A DNA stretch of 64,000 nucleotides from JAFDZW01 sp035632315 (GCA_035632315.1 DASQGZ010000010.1:1-64000), one strand, 5' to 3'. Shown: positions 16,185 through 26,045, counted from the first letter of the stretch. The notes: generated by a model not told the origin, from the sequence alone. Numbers and translations: made by a program.

Positions 16185-19124
16185 CTAGGAAGATTGGAGA
16201 GTGGGAAACAAATAGAGCAAGTCTTCAATTTCTTCTCTCCAATCAGCCTTTTGTAAAACTTCGTAATAATGTTTTGCTGTATTGATGGATTCTTGATGAG
16301 ATACCCCAAGTTTTTCAATAACTAGTGGAAGACATCTTTTATATAATTTTATCGATTCATTGTTTTCGCCTTCTTCTTTTTTTATCCGAGCCATTCGTAG
16401 ATAGCTACCGATGCTCAATAGGTGATCTACTCCATATATTATACTATAAATATCTATTGATTTTGAGCAGTCGGACTCCGCCTCTTTAAATGCCCTTAGA
16501 AATAGTTGAACTTCGCTTCTTTCTTTATACGCATAAGAAAGCAGTGAATGTTTATTGCCTAAACTATCATTGAGAATACGCAACGCATCTGTGTAGATTT
16601 CTAAAGATTCATAGTACTGATTTCTTGCGGTAAAGACTTTTGCCAAATTCATTCTATGTGTGATTGTTTGTGGATGAGTTTTTCCTCTGGTTCTTGATCC
16701 TATATCGATCGCTTCCTCCCATAAAATTCTAGCTTCTTCGGTAGAGTTCAGCCAATTCAATATGGTCGCAAGGTTGTTTAGATGTTCTGATACAATAGGA
16801 TGTATTCTTCCATAGACTTTTGTGGCTATTTCAAGAGCCTTTCGTTGGCTATTAAGTGCTTCGTCGTATTTTCCCAGCCTATAGTTGACGGCTGCGAGAT
16901 TACTTAGCGACTCGGATAATTCTTTTAAATCGCCGAGTTTTTCAAATGAGTCAATAGTCTTATTATAAGCCTTTTCTGCTTCAGTAAAGTTTGACTGATG
17001 TAAATAAACTGTTGCCAATTCACGAAGTGTATTGGCAGTTTCACGATGATCATCACCATAAACCTTTTGAGCAACAGATACGGCTTCTTCCAAGACTTGT
17101 TGGGCGAGGTCGAGTTTAGAAGCAGCCGTTAGGAATCCGCCGAGAACAGTGAAGAGCTTTACCTGCTCTTCCGGCCTATGGTCGCTTTTTGCGCAGTCGA
17201 ACATTTTTGAATAGATCGTCGCAAGCTCGTCATTCGCTTCTGCTTTCGTCCAATATCCAAGAAGCTCATAATGTCGTTCAGGAGTGGCAAGTAATAAGAA
17301 AAGGTGACTATCGCCGAACATTTCGAGAAGTTTTTCGCGCTCTCCAGATTCTATCCATTGATAGGGCTCTTCGTTGCTTCGTCTTTCAGTATAATCCTGC
17401 TTAGAGAAATACTCGGCAAGTTTTTTGTGTGCGGCTTTCTTTTCGTCATCAGTTGCAAGATAACGGAATTCGATCGCTTGGCGGAGATAATTATGAAAGA
17501 AGGTGAAGAGCCCCGTGCGCTGCATCAGGTGAAATTCGAGGGCGATCAAAAACTCGGATAGCGCAAGGCGGGTGAGACCCGTGACGCCGAGCAACTCCGT
17601 TTCCGAAAGCCCGAAGCGCGATGCCCAGATCGCAGACATAATGCTTCGCACGACGGCTTCGCCGTGATCCGTCTCCATCCGGGCGAGCACTTTCTGGAAT
17701 AACTCGGCTTCATCGGAAGACGAAATATAGTCGGCGAGTTGCTGGTCGAGCCTCGAACGAGAACCGAAAATGCGAAGCTCTTCGAGCAGTGTCCGCAGGT
17801 AAAGCGGACTTTGGAGCTTCGGTTCGTTCGCGATAACTTCAAGCTGTTCGTGTTCGAGATGCTTGTGGTAATGCGCAAGAAATTCTTGCGTGATGCGTTT
17901 GCGCTGGCTCGGAGCGAGCGGCTTAACTTCTATCTCCTGCCAATTTCTTTTTCGAAGCTGTTCGAGCGGCAGTTCCGGCGTCGTCGAAATAAGCAGCCGC
18001 ACATTCGCCGGAATGAATTCCGGAAGCCAGTGCATTTCATTACCGATACCTGTTAATTGGTTGACGGCGTCGATGGCGAGGATGAGTTTTTCGCCTTCGC
18101 GAATTTTCGCAAGCCATATAGGAAATTCTTCCTGCAGATTACTTTGCGGCAATTCGTCAGTGAGATCATATCGCTCCTTTATTTCGAGCATCACGTGTCG
18201 GATCACATCGTCCGAACTACTCGCGCCCGCAGTTGCGCCAACGAAATGCCTGATGATAAATGCTTCGGGATGTTTCTGTTTATACTCGTTCGTGAGATGC
18301 GCAACGAGTGCGCTCTTGCCGAAACCGGATTTGCCCCAGAGAATGAGGGGTGTCGATTGTCGATTGTCGGTGGTCGATGGTCGGAGAAAGTTTTTGTCTT
18401 GACGATAGACCATCGACGATAGACCATCGACAAACTTTTCGAATATAGAATAATATTCCGGATTCGCAATATAGGAATGCGTCCGGTTGCGAGCGTATGC
18501 TTCGTGTGGATTTCGCTCTCGTTCGACGGGTGTGAGCTCGTGCTTTGCGGGCCAGTCGCGATCGAGAATCGCCGTGAGATCGCGCAGAACTTTCTCGCCA
18601 AGTTCTTCCGGCGACGAAAATTGCTCGTATGGAACACCTGCGTCAATAATTCGCGAACGAAGATCGTCAATTGGTGCAGCGTCTTCTGGTTTGCGAGTAA
18701 CCGTCTGCTCGTAAATGAACGCGGAAGTTGTATCGGGCTTCGAAATAGCTCCGTGAAAAAACTCAATGTCAGTGATGCTTTTCTTGTCTTTAGCAAATTG
18801 TTCGAGCCACGGATATTCCTGAAAAAGCGTTGCATTCTGTGCGAGCACTGACAACTCGGGAATCCACCCATAGCGGCTGCCGATGATGCCGAGAAAATAC
18901 GGACGGCAGCGGTCGATCTCTTCGAGGCAGATGCGAACGGTGTTTCTGGTATGTGCTTCTATTTCAGTGATGCCCCATCGCAGATCGATCTCGGTGAACT
19001 CGACGCCGCGCTCGCGGCAGAGCGCCCGCACTTTGGGGAAGATTTTTTTGATGAGCTGCTCGCGTTCCGGCATCAGGTCTCGGAACGTCGAAGAAAGAAA
19101 GATTCGCAGTTTGTCAGATCGCAT
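16185..19124 (-). CDS. DUF4062 - STAND-type NTPase - TPR protein, candidate NLR-like defence protein
   Basis: A 979-residue three-part protein. Residues about 5-100 are a DUF4062 (TIR-related) domain: RIFLSSTFRDLMPEREQL and EIDLRWGIT. An NTPase follows at about 255-420 with Walker A GKSGFGKSALV and a Walker B-like LILAIDAVNQL. After a helical region come kinesin-light-chain-type TPRs at about 650-970 (ETANTLRELATVYLHQ, SLSNLAAVNYRLGKYDEAL). This layout resembles nephrocystin-3-like and bacterial NLR-type STAND proteins, where repeats sense and the N-terminal domain acts. Two oddities: a short tandem repeat insertion translated in frame just before Walker A, and a sharp drop in G+C in the TPR part. 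A defence role is inferred. Confidence 0.8.
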   Translation of the reverse strand: MRSDKLRIFLSSTFRDLMPEREQLIKKIFPKVRALCRERGVEFTEIDLRWGITEIEAHTRNTVRICLEEIDRCRPYFLGIIGSRYGWIPELSVLAQNATLFQEYPWLEQFAKDKKSITDIEFFHGAISKPDTTSAFIYEQTVTRKPEDAAPIDDLRSRIIDAGVPYEQFSSPEELGEKVLRDLTAILDRDWPAKHELTPVERERNPHEAYARNRTHSYIANPEYYSIFEKFVDGLSSMVYRQDKNFLRPSTTDNRQSTPLILWGKSGFGKSALVAHLTNEYKQKHPEAFIIRHFVGATAGASSSDDVIRHVMLEIKERYDLTDELPQSNLQEEFPIWLAKIREGEKLILAIDAVNQLTGIGNEMHWLPEFIPANVRLLISTTPELPLEQLRKRNWQEIEVKPLAPSQRKRITQEFLAHYHKHLEHEQLEVIANEPKLQSPLYLRTLLEELRIFGSRSRLDQQLADYISSSDEAELFQKVLARMETDHGEAVVRSIMSAIWASRFGLSETELLGVTGLTRLALSEFLIALEFHLMQRTGLFTFFHNYLRQAIEFRYLATDDEKKAAHKKLAEYFSKQDYTERRSNEEPYQWIESGEREKLLEMFGDSHLFLLLATPERHYELLGYWTKAEANDELATIYSKMFDCAKSDHRPEEQVKLFTVLGGFLTAASKLDLAQQVLEEAVSVAQKVYGDDHRETANTLRELATVYLHQSNFTEAEKAYNKTIDSFEKLGDLKELSESLSNLAAVNYRLGKYDEALNSQRKALEIATKVYGRIHPIVSEHLNNLATILNWLNSTEEARILWEEAIDIGSRTRGKTHPQTITHRMNLAKVFTARNQYYESLEIYTDALRILNDSLGNKHSLLSYAYKERSEVQLFLRAFKEAESDCSKSIDIYSIIYGVDHLLSIGSYLRMARIKKEEGENNESIKLYKRCLPLVIEKLGVSHQESINTAKHYYEVLQKADWREEIEDLLYLFPTLQSS
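18351..18431 (-). repeat. In-frame minisatellite insertion in the STAND gene
   Basis: Tandem units TGTCGAT-TGTCGAT-TGTCGG and GGTCGATGGTCGG are followed by two copies of CGATAGACCATCGA in inverted sense. The unit style matches the intergenic filler repeats elsewhere in the window. Here it is translated as a linker of about 27 residues (roughly 231-258) just before Walker A, without breaking the frame. Confidence 0.7.
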
Positions 19125-19142
19125 GTGGCAGCTTCAGATGCG

Positions 19143-19150
19143 AAGATACG
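19143..19150 (-). promoter_or_regulatory. Possible -7 element for the STAND gene
   Basis: On the minus strand CCGTATCTTCGC gives TATCTTCG, one base from TAnnTTTG, 18 bp before the ATG at 19124. Position is right; the match is imperfect. Confidence 0.3.
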
Positions 19151-19321
19151 GAATTTTGGCAGAAGTTTATTATGTGAGTGTTAAATTCTTTAAAAAAACG
19201 AGATTATTCCTGTTGCAACATTTGTTTTAAAACCTCGTACTCGTGACTGCATTCATCGAATCGGCATCGAGGTTCGATCCCCGTCCGAAAGAAATTCGAA
19301 TACTGGTTAAGACAAACAAGA

Positions 19322-22300
19322 ATGTGGATTGTTAGGCTTGCGCTTCGAAGACCGTACACAACTGCGGTTTTTTGTTTCTTTATTATCTTGATGGGCGTAC
19401 TCTCGATCAAGAGTATGCTTGTTGACGTGTTCCCGACGATCGATATTCCGGTCGTTTCTGTTGTCTGGAATTATACCGGTCTTTCCGCAGAAGATATGGA
19501 GCGCCGTGTTGTCCTGCTCTCAGAGCGAGCCTATTCGACGACCGTCAGCGGCATTTCGAGAATGGAATCGAGTTCGATACCCGGCATCGGATTGATGAAG
19601 ATCTATTTTGAACCGGGGACCGACATCGGCGGAGCGATCGCTCAGATATCTTCGGTGAATTCCGCGATCCTGAGAATTATGCCAACGGGTATGGGCGCGC
19701 CTGCTGTGGTCAGGTTCAATGCGAGCAATGTGCCGGTGGCGCAGCTGACGATGTCGAGCAAAACGATGTCGCAGGAGCAGATTACCGATTATGGCCTTAA
19801 TTTTATTCGCATTAGTTTATTTACGATCCCGGGACTTGCGACCCCGGCTCCGTATGGCGGCAAGAGCAGACTCGTCACGGTTGACGTGGATCCGAAAGTA
19901 TTGGCGGCGAACGGACTTTCGGCATCCGATGTCGTGACCGCACTTTCGAACTCGAACTCGATCCTTCCCGCAGGAACCGCTCGAATTGGAAAGACGGAAT
20001 ATAACATTGCGATCAATGCAAGCCCGACATCGATAAATGAATTCAACGATATTCCGATCAAGGTCGTCAACGGTGCGACGATCAGGCTGGGTGATGTAGC
20101 GCTTGTTAGCGACGGTTTCAATCCGCAAACGAACATCGTTCACGTCAACGGCAACCTGGCAACATATCTTGCCATTATTAAAAAATCGAATGCATCAACG
20201 CTCGCCGTCGTCAATGCGACCAAAGAAGCGATGCCCGGCATTAAAGCTGTCGCCCCGCTGGGGCTTGACCTCAGTATCGATTTCGACCAGTCGCAATTCG
20301 TACAAGCTGCGATCAATAGTGTTCTTCGCGAAGGCGTGATCGCGGCGATCTTAGTGTCGCTGATGATCTTATTCTTTCTCGGAAGCTGGCGAAGTGTTCT
20401 GATCGTCTGTACGTCGATCCCGCTGGCGATCCTTTGCGGCGTCATTGGGCTGAATCTCACCGGCAACACGCTCAATATTATGACGCTCGGCGGTCTTTCG
20501 CTTGCGATCGGGATGCTTGTTGACGATGCGACGGTGGAGGTCGAGAATATCCATCGAAACAGTAATATGGGCAAGCCGCTGACGGTGGCGATCTTAGATG
20601 GCGCATCGCAGATCGCCGTGCCGGCGATCATGGCGACACTCTCGATCTGTATCGTGTTTTTCCCGGTGGTGCTGCTGACTGGTCCGTCGAAATTTTTATT
20701 CACGCCGATGGCTCTGTCGGTCGTGATCTCGATGATCGCATCGTATATACTCTCGCGGACGCTTGTCCCGACACTTTCGCGAATGCTGATGCCGAGCGAA
20801 CATCATCACGGCGAAGCATATAAAAAGCAAACGATCTTTACGCGGTTTAACGATATGCGCGAACGAGGATTCGAGAATCTTCAAAATGCGTATGGCCGTC
20901 TGCTCGAATCGTTCTTACGACATCGAAAATTTACGCTTGTTATTGCCGGCGCTGTTGTCGTCGTTTCGCTGATGCTTGTCAATGTCGTCGGTACGGATTT
21001 CTTCCCGACAACAGATAGCGGCTTGATGAAGCTGCATTTTCGAGCCCCGGTCGGAACACGTCTTGAAGAAACAGAAAAGATCGTTCTCGCGGTGGAGGAT
21101 TCGATCCGGACACTTATCCCTCGTGCCGAACTTTCGACGATCAACGATATGATCGGCGTTCCGGTATCGTACAATCTTTCGATGGTGCCGTCGGATAATG
21201 CGAGCGGGATGGATGCGGAAATATTGATCGCGCTGAAATCTGATCATCATTCGACGGTCAGTTACATGAAGAAGATCCGCACGGAGCTTGCCGATCACTT
21301 TCCGGGATGCGTGATCTATTTTCAGCCGGCTGATATTATGAGTCAGGTGTTGAATTTCGGACTTTCGGCGCCAATCGATATTCAAATTCAATATCCGGAT
21401 ATGAACAAAGCGCACGATTATGCGCTGAAGATCTATGATAAAGTAAAACGGATCCCCGGCGCAGTCGATGTTGCAATGAAGCAAGTGCTTGATTATCCGG
21501 GATTAAAATTAAATGTTGACCGTCAGCGTGCTGCTCAACTTGGCGTGACCGTCAAAGATGTCGCGAGCAGTATGCTTGTCTCGCTCTCATCGAGTTCGCT
21601 GCTGGCGCCGTCGTTCTTTTTGAATCCGCAAAATAATGTCAATTATAGTGTCGCCGTGAAAGTCCCGATGGAACGGGTAACGACACTCGATGAATTGCTT
21701 GCAAGCCCGATCACGCCGCCATCAGCGGCTAATTTGCTGCAAACCGTCAGTGCATCGCCGACCGAACAGCCGACACCGCCTGTCGAACATCTTGGGAATC
21801 TCGTGACCGTCAGCTCCGAATGGGTGCCGAACGAACTCGATCACTATACAGTCCAACGGGTGCTCGATGTTATGGCAAGCGTCGAAGGCCGCGATCTCGG
21901 TTCAACGGCAACAGATATTCAGAAAGCGATCGACGGACTCGGTACACTTCCGAAAGGAATGAAGATCACCATTCGCGGGCAGAACGAAGTGATGACCGAT
22001 TCATTCAAAAGTTTGGGACTCGGCATTATCATCGCGATCATTATGGTGTATCTGCTGATGGCGACGCTGTTCCAATCGTGGCTCGATCCGTTCATCGTGA
22101 TTTTTGCAGTCCCCGGTTCGCTCTGCGGAATTTTATGGATGCTGACTCTGACCGGCACAACAATAAATGTTATTTCGCTGATGGGCGCAATTATGTCGGT
22201 GGGTATCGCGGTCTCGAACTCGACACTGCTCGTCACGTTTGCGAACGACGTTCGTGTCGAACACAATTTTGATGCGCTTCGCGGCGCGCTCGAAGCAGGG

Positions 22301-22588
22301 AAGACACGTCTGCGTCCGGTTCTGATGACAGCGCTGGCGATGATCCTCGGTATGATCCCGATGGCACTCGGGCTTGGCGAAGGCGGCGAACAGAACGCAC
22401 CGCTCGGCAGAGCAGTCATCGGCGGACTTATTTTCGCGACGATCACGACGCTCTTTGTCGTGCCCGTTGTTTATTCATATTTACGAAAAGGCCGCCCGAC
22501 GAAACACGAACTCGAAGCTCGCTTCCAGGCCGAAGAGAAAGGATTCACCTACGACCCGAACGCTCCGAGCGATGTCGTTATCGATTGA
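19322..22588 (+). CDS. RND multidrug efflux permease (HAE1/AcrB type)
   Basis: A 1088-residue inner-membrane proton antiporter. It has the usual two-fold arrangement of 12 membrane segments and two large periplasmic loops. The first segment is RPYTTAVFCFFIILMGVLSI, followed by DVFPTIDIPVVSV. The proton relay lies in LAIGMLVDDATVEVENIHRN (paired Asp). GGLIFATITTLFVVPVVYS closes the last segment. The adaptor gene follows 39 bp downstream, so the permease gene comes first, and no TolC-type outer-membrane gene is next to them. Substrate unknown; the acidic relay argues for a drug or organic substrate rather than metal. Confidence 0.9.
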   Translation: MWIVRLALRRPYTTAVFCFFIILMGVLSIKSMLVDVFPTIDIPVVSVVWNYTGLSAEDMERRVVLLSERAYSTTVSGISRMESSSIPGIGLMKIYFEPGTDIGGAIAQISSVNSAILRIMPTGMGAPAVVRFNASNVPVAQLTMSSKTMSQEQITDYGLNFIRISLFTIPGLATPAPYGGKSRLVTVDVDPKVLAANGLSASDVVTALSNSNSILPAGTARIGKTEYNIAINASPTSINEFNDIPIKVVNGATIRLGDVALVSDGFNPQTNIVHVNGNLATYLAIIKKSNASTLAVVNATKEAMPGIKAVAPLGLDLSIDFDQSQFVQAAINSVLREGVIAAILVSLMILFFLGSWRSVLIVCTSIPLAILCGVIGLNLTGNTLNIMTLGGLSLAIGMLVDDATVEVENIHRNSNMGKPLTVAILDGASQIAVPAIMATLSICIVFFPVVLLTGPSKFLFTPMALSVVISMIASYILSRTLVPTLSRMLMPSEHHHGEAYKKQTIFTRFNDMRERGFENLQNAYGRLLESFLRHRKFTLVIAGAVVVVSLMLVNVVGTDFFPTTDSGLMKLHFRAPVGTRLEETEKIVLAVEDSIRTLIPRAELSTINDMIGVPVSYNLSMVPSDNASGMDAEILIALKSDHHSTVSYMKKIRTELADHFPGCVIYFQPADIMSQVLNFGLSAPIDIQIQYPDMNKAHDYALKIYDKVKRIPGAVDVAMKQVLDYPGLKLNVDRQRAAQLGVTVKDVASSMLVSLSSSSLLAPSFFLNPQNNVNYSVAVKVPMERVTTLDELLASPITPPSAANLLQTVSASPTEQPTPPVEHLGNLVTVSSEWVPNELDHYTVQRVLDVMASVEGRDLGSTATDIQKAIDGLGTLPKGMKITIRGQNEVMTDSFKSLGLGIIIAIIMVYLLMATLFQSWLDPFIVIFAVPGSLCGILWMLTLTGTTINVISLMGAIMSVGIAVSNSTLLVTFANDVRVEHNFDALRGALEAGKTRLRPVLMTALAMILGMIPMALGLGEGGEQNAPLGRAVIGGLIFATITTLFVVPVVYSYLRKGRPTKHELEARFQAEEKGFTYDPNAPSDVVID

Positions 22589-22627
22589 TTCATAGATAGA
22601 TTTATCGGTTGATCATATACAAATTTT

Positions 22628-23773
22628 ATGACGGAAGAAAAAAGGATAACAGAAAAAAAGATAGCAGAGAAAAATACGACGCAAAGTTCGAAACGATTTT
22701 TCGTCGGCGGTATTGCTGTCGTCGTGATCGCGGTCGTGATCTACATTCTGATCGGCGCATCGAAACAGCGCGACATTAAAGCCGAATCTGATCAGCGCGC
22801 AAAAGAGGCCGCAGCCGGCGAACCGGTGCGGGTCGTCCCGGTGACGCCGTCCGAGGCGGCGCATACACTCACGATCCCCGGCGAAGTGCGCCCGTATGCC
22901 TCGGTGACGCTGTATTCAAAGACGAGTGGTTATCTAAGAAAGATTGCGGTGGATAAAGGCGATGATGTCAAGGAAGGCCAGTTTATTGCATCGATCGAAT
23001 CGCCGGAAACAGATAAATCATATTTAGCGGCGGAAGCAACTTCAAAAAATAAGCGCTCCATTTCCGATCGCGATCAAGACCTGCTCAAGCAAGGGTTGAT
23101 GTCGGCCCAAGATGCGGCTCAGGCGTTGTCAGATGCCGATGCGGCAGAAGCGACACTCGCGACAATTGCTGAACAGCGCAACTACGAAACGATTCGTGCC
23201 CCGTTCGCCGGCCGTGTCACGGCGCGCTTCGCCGATCCCGGTGCGCTTGTGCAGAGCGCCGCAAGTTCACAGTCAAGTGCGCTGCCTCTGGTGACGATCT
23301 CCCAGGAGAACCGTCTTCGCATTTATATTTATCTCGATCAGAAAGATGCATCGTTCGTTCACGAAGGTGATTCGGTTCAGATCAGATTGCTCGAACGCCC
23401 CGACCTGAAAATTGTTGCGACGATCTCGCGCTATACGGGCGAAATAGACCCGAAAACACGAACGCTTCTTGCCGAGATCGACCTCGATAACAAAGACAAA
23501 GCGATCTTGCCGGGAAGTTTTGTTCAAGTTGCGATCAAGATCAAATCTCACCCGCTACTGACGATGCCCTCGGACGCACTTATTATTAAAGGCAATAATT
23601 ATTTCGTTGCTACGGTCAACGACAGCAATAGATTACATTTCCAAAAGATAGACATTGCCGATAACGACGGGAAAGTATGTCAGGTTATTTCGGGTCTCAA
23701 TCCTGATGACAAAGTAGCGCTCGGAGTTGGCGATGCGCTCAAAGATGGTGATAAGGTGAGGGTGATCAAATAA
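22628..23773 (+). CDS. RND efflux periplasmic adaptor (membrane fusion protein)
   Basis: A 381-residue adaptor that links the RND permease to an outer-membrane channel. One N-terminal membrane anchor (about residues 23-41) follows a Lys/Glu-rich start. Then come a barrel-sandwich hybrid (TLYSKTSGYLRKIAVDKGDDVKEGQ), a shortened helical hairpin (98-160), the second lipoyl half (APFAGRVTARFADPGALV), a beta-barrel and a membrane-proximal domain (DGDKVRVIK end). It is co-transcribed with the upstream permease gene. Confidence 0.9.
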   Translation: MTEEKRITEKKIAEKNTTQSSKRFFVGGIAVVVIAVVIYILIGASKQRDIKAESDQRAKEAAAGEPVRVVPVTPSEAAHTLTIPGEVRPYASVTLYSKTSGYLRKIAVDKGDDVKEGQFIASIESPETDKSYLAAEATSKNKRSISDRDQDLLKQGLMSAQDAAQALSDADAAEATLATIAEQRNYETIRAPFAGRVTARFADPGALVQSAASSQSSALPLVTISQENRLRIYIYLDQKDASFVHEGDSVQIRLLERPDLKIVATISRYTGEIDPKTRTLLAEIDLDNKDKAILPGSFVQVAIKIKSHPLLTMPSDALIIKGNNYFVATVNDSNRLHFQKIDIADNDGKVCQVISGLNPDDKVALGVGDALKDGDKVRVIK

Positions 23774-23793
23774 AATATTAGTGAGGGTAAGTT

Positions 23794-24435
23794 TTAGTTT
23801 ACTTTGTAGCTTTTTAAATCCATTCCCCCTCGATCGATCTTTTTACCATTAAGCCACTTGGAATATCTCTCTCTGATCAATCCGACTCCTTTTGCATACC
23901 ACGTATCGGTCATAGTAGAATCCGGATGATAAATTTCGCCATGATACATCTCTTTGAGAAAATGTGAACAGTAGAAAAGACCAGCTTCGGTCGTAACGGG
24001 CACATTTGCTTCCTTAAGAGTGAGAGTTTCTTTATGAAGATGATTAGAATCGAGTACAGTATCCCGAAGAATGATTCGTTGCCCAATCTGCATCGGCGAG
24101 TATAGCCCTAGGCCTATATAGTTGATGGATGTATCTTGTATAAGGCATAAGCCTTTGACGGCATCATAATAACACCAATATGTTGGTATCCCTTGTTGTG
24201 AAATATGGAACATGGTGTGACCGTGATATGATATGGTATCGATTACTTCTTCCGTAAGATAATTAGCTATATATTTTGACGGATCAGATTCAGGTGCGAT
24301 AAAATCATAACTCCACTGGTTCCCGATTTTTAAAGGGTATAATTCCTGTATTGAGCCCAAATCGGTGTCCTGAATCAAGTTGCGCTCAGCAGGTCCATAG
24401 TGAATGAGGAGAAAAATTAGAAAAAGAATCCTCAT
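23794..24435 (-). CDS. Exported protein of unknown function
   Basis: A 213-residue protein with an N-terminal hydrophobic leader (MRILFLIFLLIHYG). The mature part opens with LYPLKIGNQWSYDF and ends near WYAKGVGLIRERY, a pair of features common in small secreted proteins of FCB bacteria. No catalytic motif is visible. It lies alone between the RND adaptor (convergent) and the oxidoreductase, and is more A+T-rich than its neighbours. Confidence 0.6.
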   Translation of the reverse strand: MRILFLIFLLIHYGPAERNLIQDTDLGSIQELYPLKIGNQWSYDFIAPESDPSKYIANYLTEEVIDTISYHGHTMFHISQQGIPTYWCYYDAVKGLCLIQDTSINYIGLGLYSPMQIGQRIILRDTVLDSNHLHKETLTLKEANVPVTTEAGLFYCSHFLKEMYHGEIYHPDSTMTDTWYAKGVGLIRERYSKWLNGKKIDRGGMDLKSYKVN

Positions 24436-24479
24436 TGCGCACTATTAATAGTAATAATAGTTTGTTTGATTTAAAGCTG

Positions 24480-25508
24480 TCACTTTTTCTTACTAGCACC
24501 CAATGCTATTTCCTTCTGCTTCGTTGCTGACTGATAGATTGCTTCGACGACTTTCATTCTCTTTACCGATTCTTCGCCCGTTGATGTCAGCGTGACAATC
24601 CCTCGGCAGGCATTAATGAAATGCCGGAGTTCGTTCTCATACGATTTTTTATACAGAGCGACCTGCGATTCCGTCTTTGCAGGCGTAAGATTAACAAGAT
24701 TGCCCGCCACTTGCTTGAAGACACGCAACGGATTGATAAATGCAGAGCCTTGCTTGCCGAAGACATTGCAATAAAAGAAATCTCCTTCGCGGTGGAATGT
24801 CCAGCTCGTTTCGATCGTCAGCGTAACACCATCGGCAAGACGAATGAACACTGCAGCAGAATCTTCGACCTTTTTAGTGAACTGGTAATATGTCGTCGCG
24901 CTGACGGTAGTAACTTCGGGATAGTTCATTAACCACAGCGCCATATCGAGCATTACAATACCGAGATCAATGAAGACGCCGCCGCCTGCTTTTTCTTTTT
25001 GTTGCTGCCAGGTCGCAACCGACGATTGCTGTTTGAGCCAGCCGGATTTGATATAATAGATCGGTCCGAGTTCTTTGTTCTCGATGAATGATTTCAGGAT
25101 CATCGTATCGGGGCGAAAACGATTGTTCATCCCGACCATTAACTTCCGTCCGTATTTATCTGCCACATCGGCGATGGCTTTCGCTTCTTTTGCCGTCCGT
25201 GCGATCGGTTTTTCGACAAGGACATCTTTGCCGCTTTCGAGTGACGCGATGGCGGGGACAGAGTGCTGATCGGTCGGCGTACAAACGTCAACGGCATTGA
25301 TCTCCGAGCCGAGTCCGGAGCCGAGCAGCGCGTCGATCGTCTTGAAGGTCGAGTGAATGCCGAACCGTGCGGCGACCGCTTTCGCTTTACGCTCGTCAGG
25401 ATCGACGACAGCGACGACTTCCACATCGGGCATTCGCTTGAGGATCGGCAAATGCACGACTTGCCCGACATTCCCTGCGCCGACAAGCGCGAGTTTAATT
25501 GTATCCAT
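24480..25508 (-). CDS. Gfo/Idh/MocA family oxidoreductase
   Basis: A 342-residue NAD(P)-dependent sugar-type dehydrogenase. The N-terminal Rossmann fold has LALVGAGNVGQVVHLPIL. The family motif VEKPIARTAKEA supplies the conserved Lys, and GGGVFIDLGIVMLDMALWLM follows the second motif. The substrate cannot be told from sequence. It sits 44 bp upstream of the exported-protein gene on the same strand. Confidence 0.88.
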   Translation of the reverse strand: MDTIKLALVGAGNVGQVVHLPILKRMPDVEVVAVVDPDERKAKAVAARFGIHSTFKTIDALLGSGLGSEINAVDVCTPTDQHSVPAIASLESGKDVLVEKPIARTAKEAKAIADVADKYGRKLMVGMNNRFRPDTMILKSFIENKELGPIYYIKSGWLKQQSSVATWQQQKEKAGGGVFIDLGIVMLDMALWLMNYPEVTTVSATTYYQFTKKVEDSAAVFIRLADGVTLTIETSWTFHREGDFFYCNVFGKQGSAFINPLRVFKQVAGNLVNLTPAKTESQVALYKKSYENELRHFINACRGIVTLTSTGEESVKRMKVVEAIYQSATKQKEIALGASKKK

Positions 25509-25525
25509 ATATTACAAAAATACTC

Positions 25526-25560
25526 AGAATTAAGAATTGAAAATTGAGAATTGAGAATTA
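25526..25560. repeat. AATTGAGAATTGA-type tandem repeats
   Basis: AAGAATTGAAAATTGAGAATTGAGAATT is a run of near-identical 7-9 base units in the gap between divergent genes. A related run lies at 42305-42375. Confidence 0.6.
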
Positions 25561-25601
25561 GTGAAACTAACACTTCTTTTACGAGATTATTGTATTCCAG
25601 A

Positions 25602-26045
25602 ATGCGAGCGACAATTCTCATAATCTCTTTTATGACGGCAGCAGCGGTTATCGGCTGCGAAAGCGACACGCCGAATTATAACCAATATGCACATGTCCTG
25701 CTGTTTGATTCGTCGTATATTACATTCGACTCAGCCGCATCGGTTCTGATGCTGAATCCTGTGCGGGCCGATGTATCAATAAAAACAGGGCAGTCCGGAT
25801 CTCTGCACGATACCGCTATCATCTATACGTATGCCCATGGATTAGTCGCAGATTCATTGCGATATAATATGCGTAAAACCTATTACGAACTTGCGGATAC
25901 GGTGTTTTTCCATTACGACCAGGCGGTCGATAGCCTCGGAGCCCCGTCACCGAATCCAGCCTTATTCGACCAGTTTCGTCTTGATTCGATACATATCCTG
26001 ACGCCCTCAGTCCGTCCACCCAAGGTAATTACTTCGCCAAAATAA
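25602..26045 (+). CDS. Small lipoprotein of unknown function
   Basis: A 147-residue lipoprotein. The leader MRATILIISFMTAAAVIGC ends in a lipobox (VIGC, Cys19), so the mature protein should be lipid-anchored outside the inner membrane. The rest shows no family I know. ATG 25602 is chosen because it starts the signal peptide; an upstream start would add 17 residues before it. Confidence 0.65.
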   Translation: MRATILIISFMTAAAVIGCESDTPNYNQYAHVLLFDSSYITFDSAASVLMLNPVRADVSIKTGQSGSLHDTAIIYTYAHGLVADSLRYNMRKTYYELADTVFFHYDQAVDSLGAPSPNPALFDQFRLDSIHILTPSVRPPKVITSPK

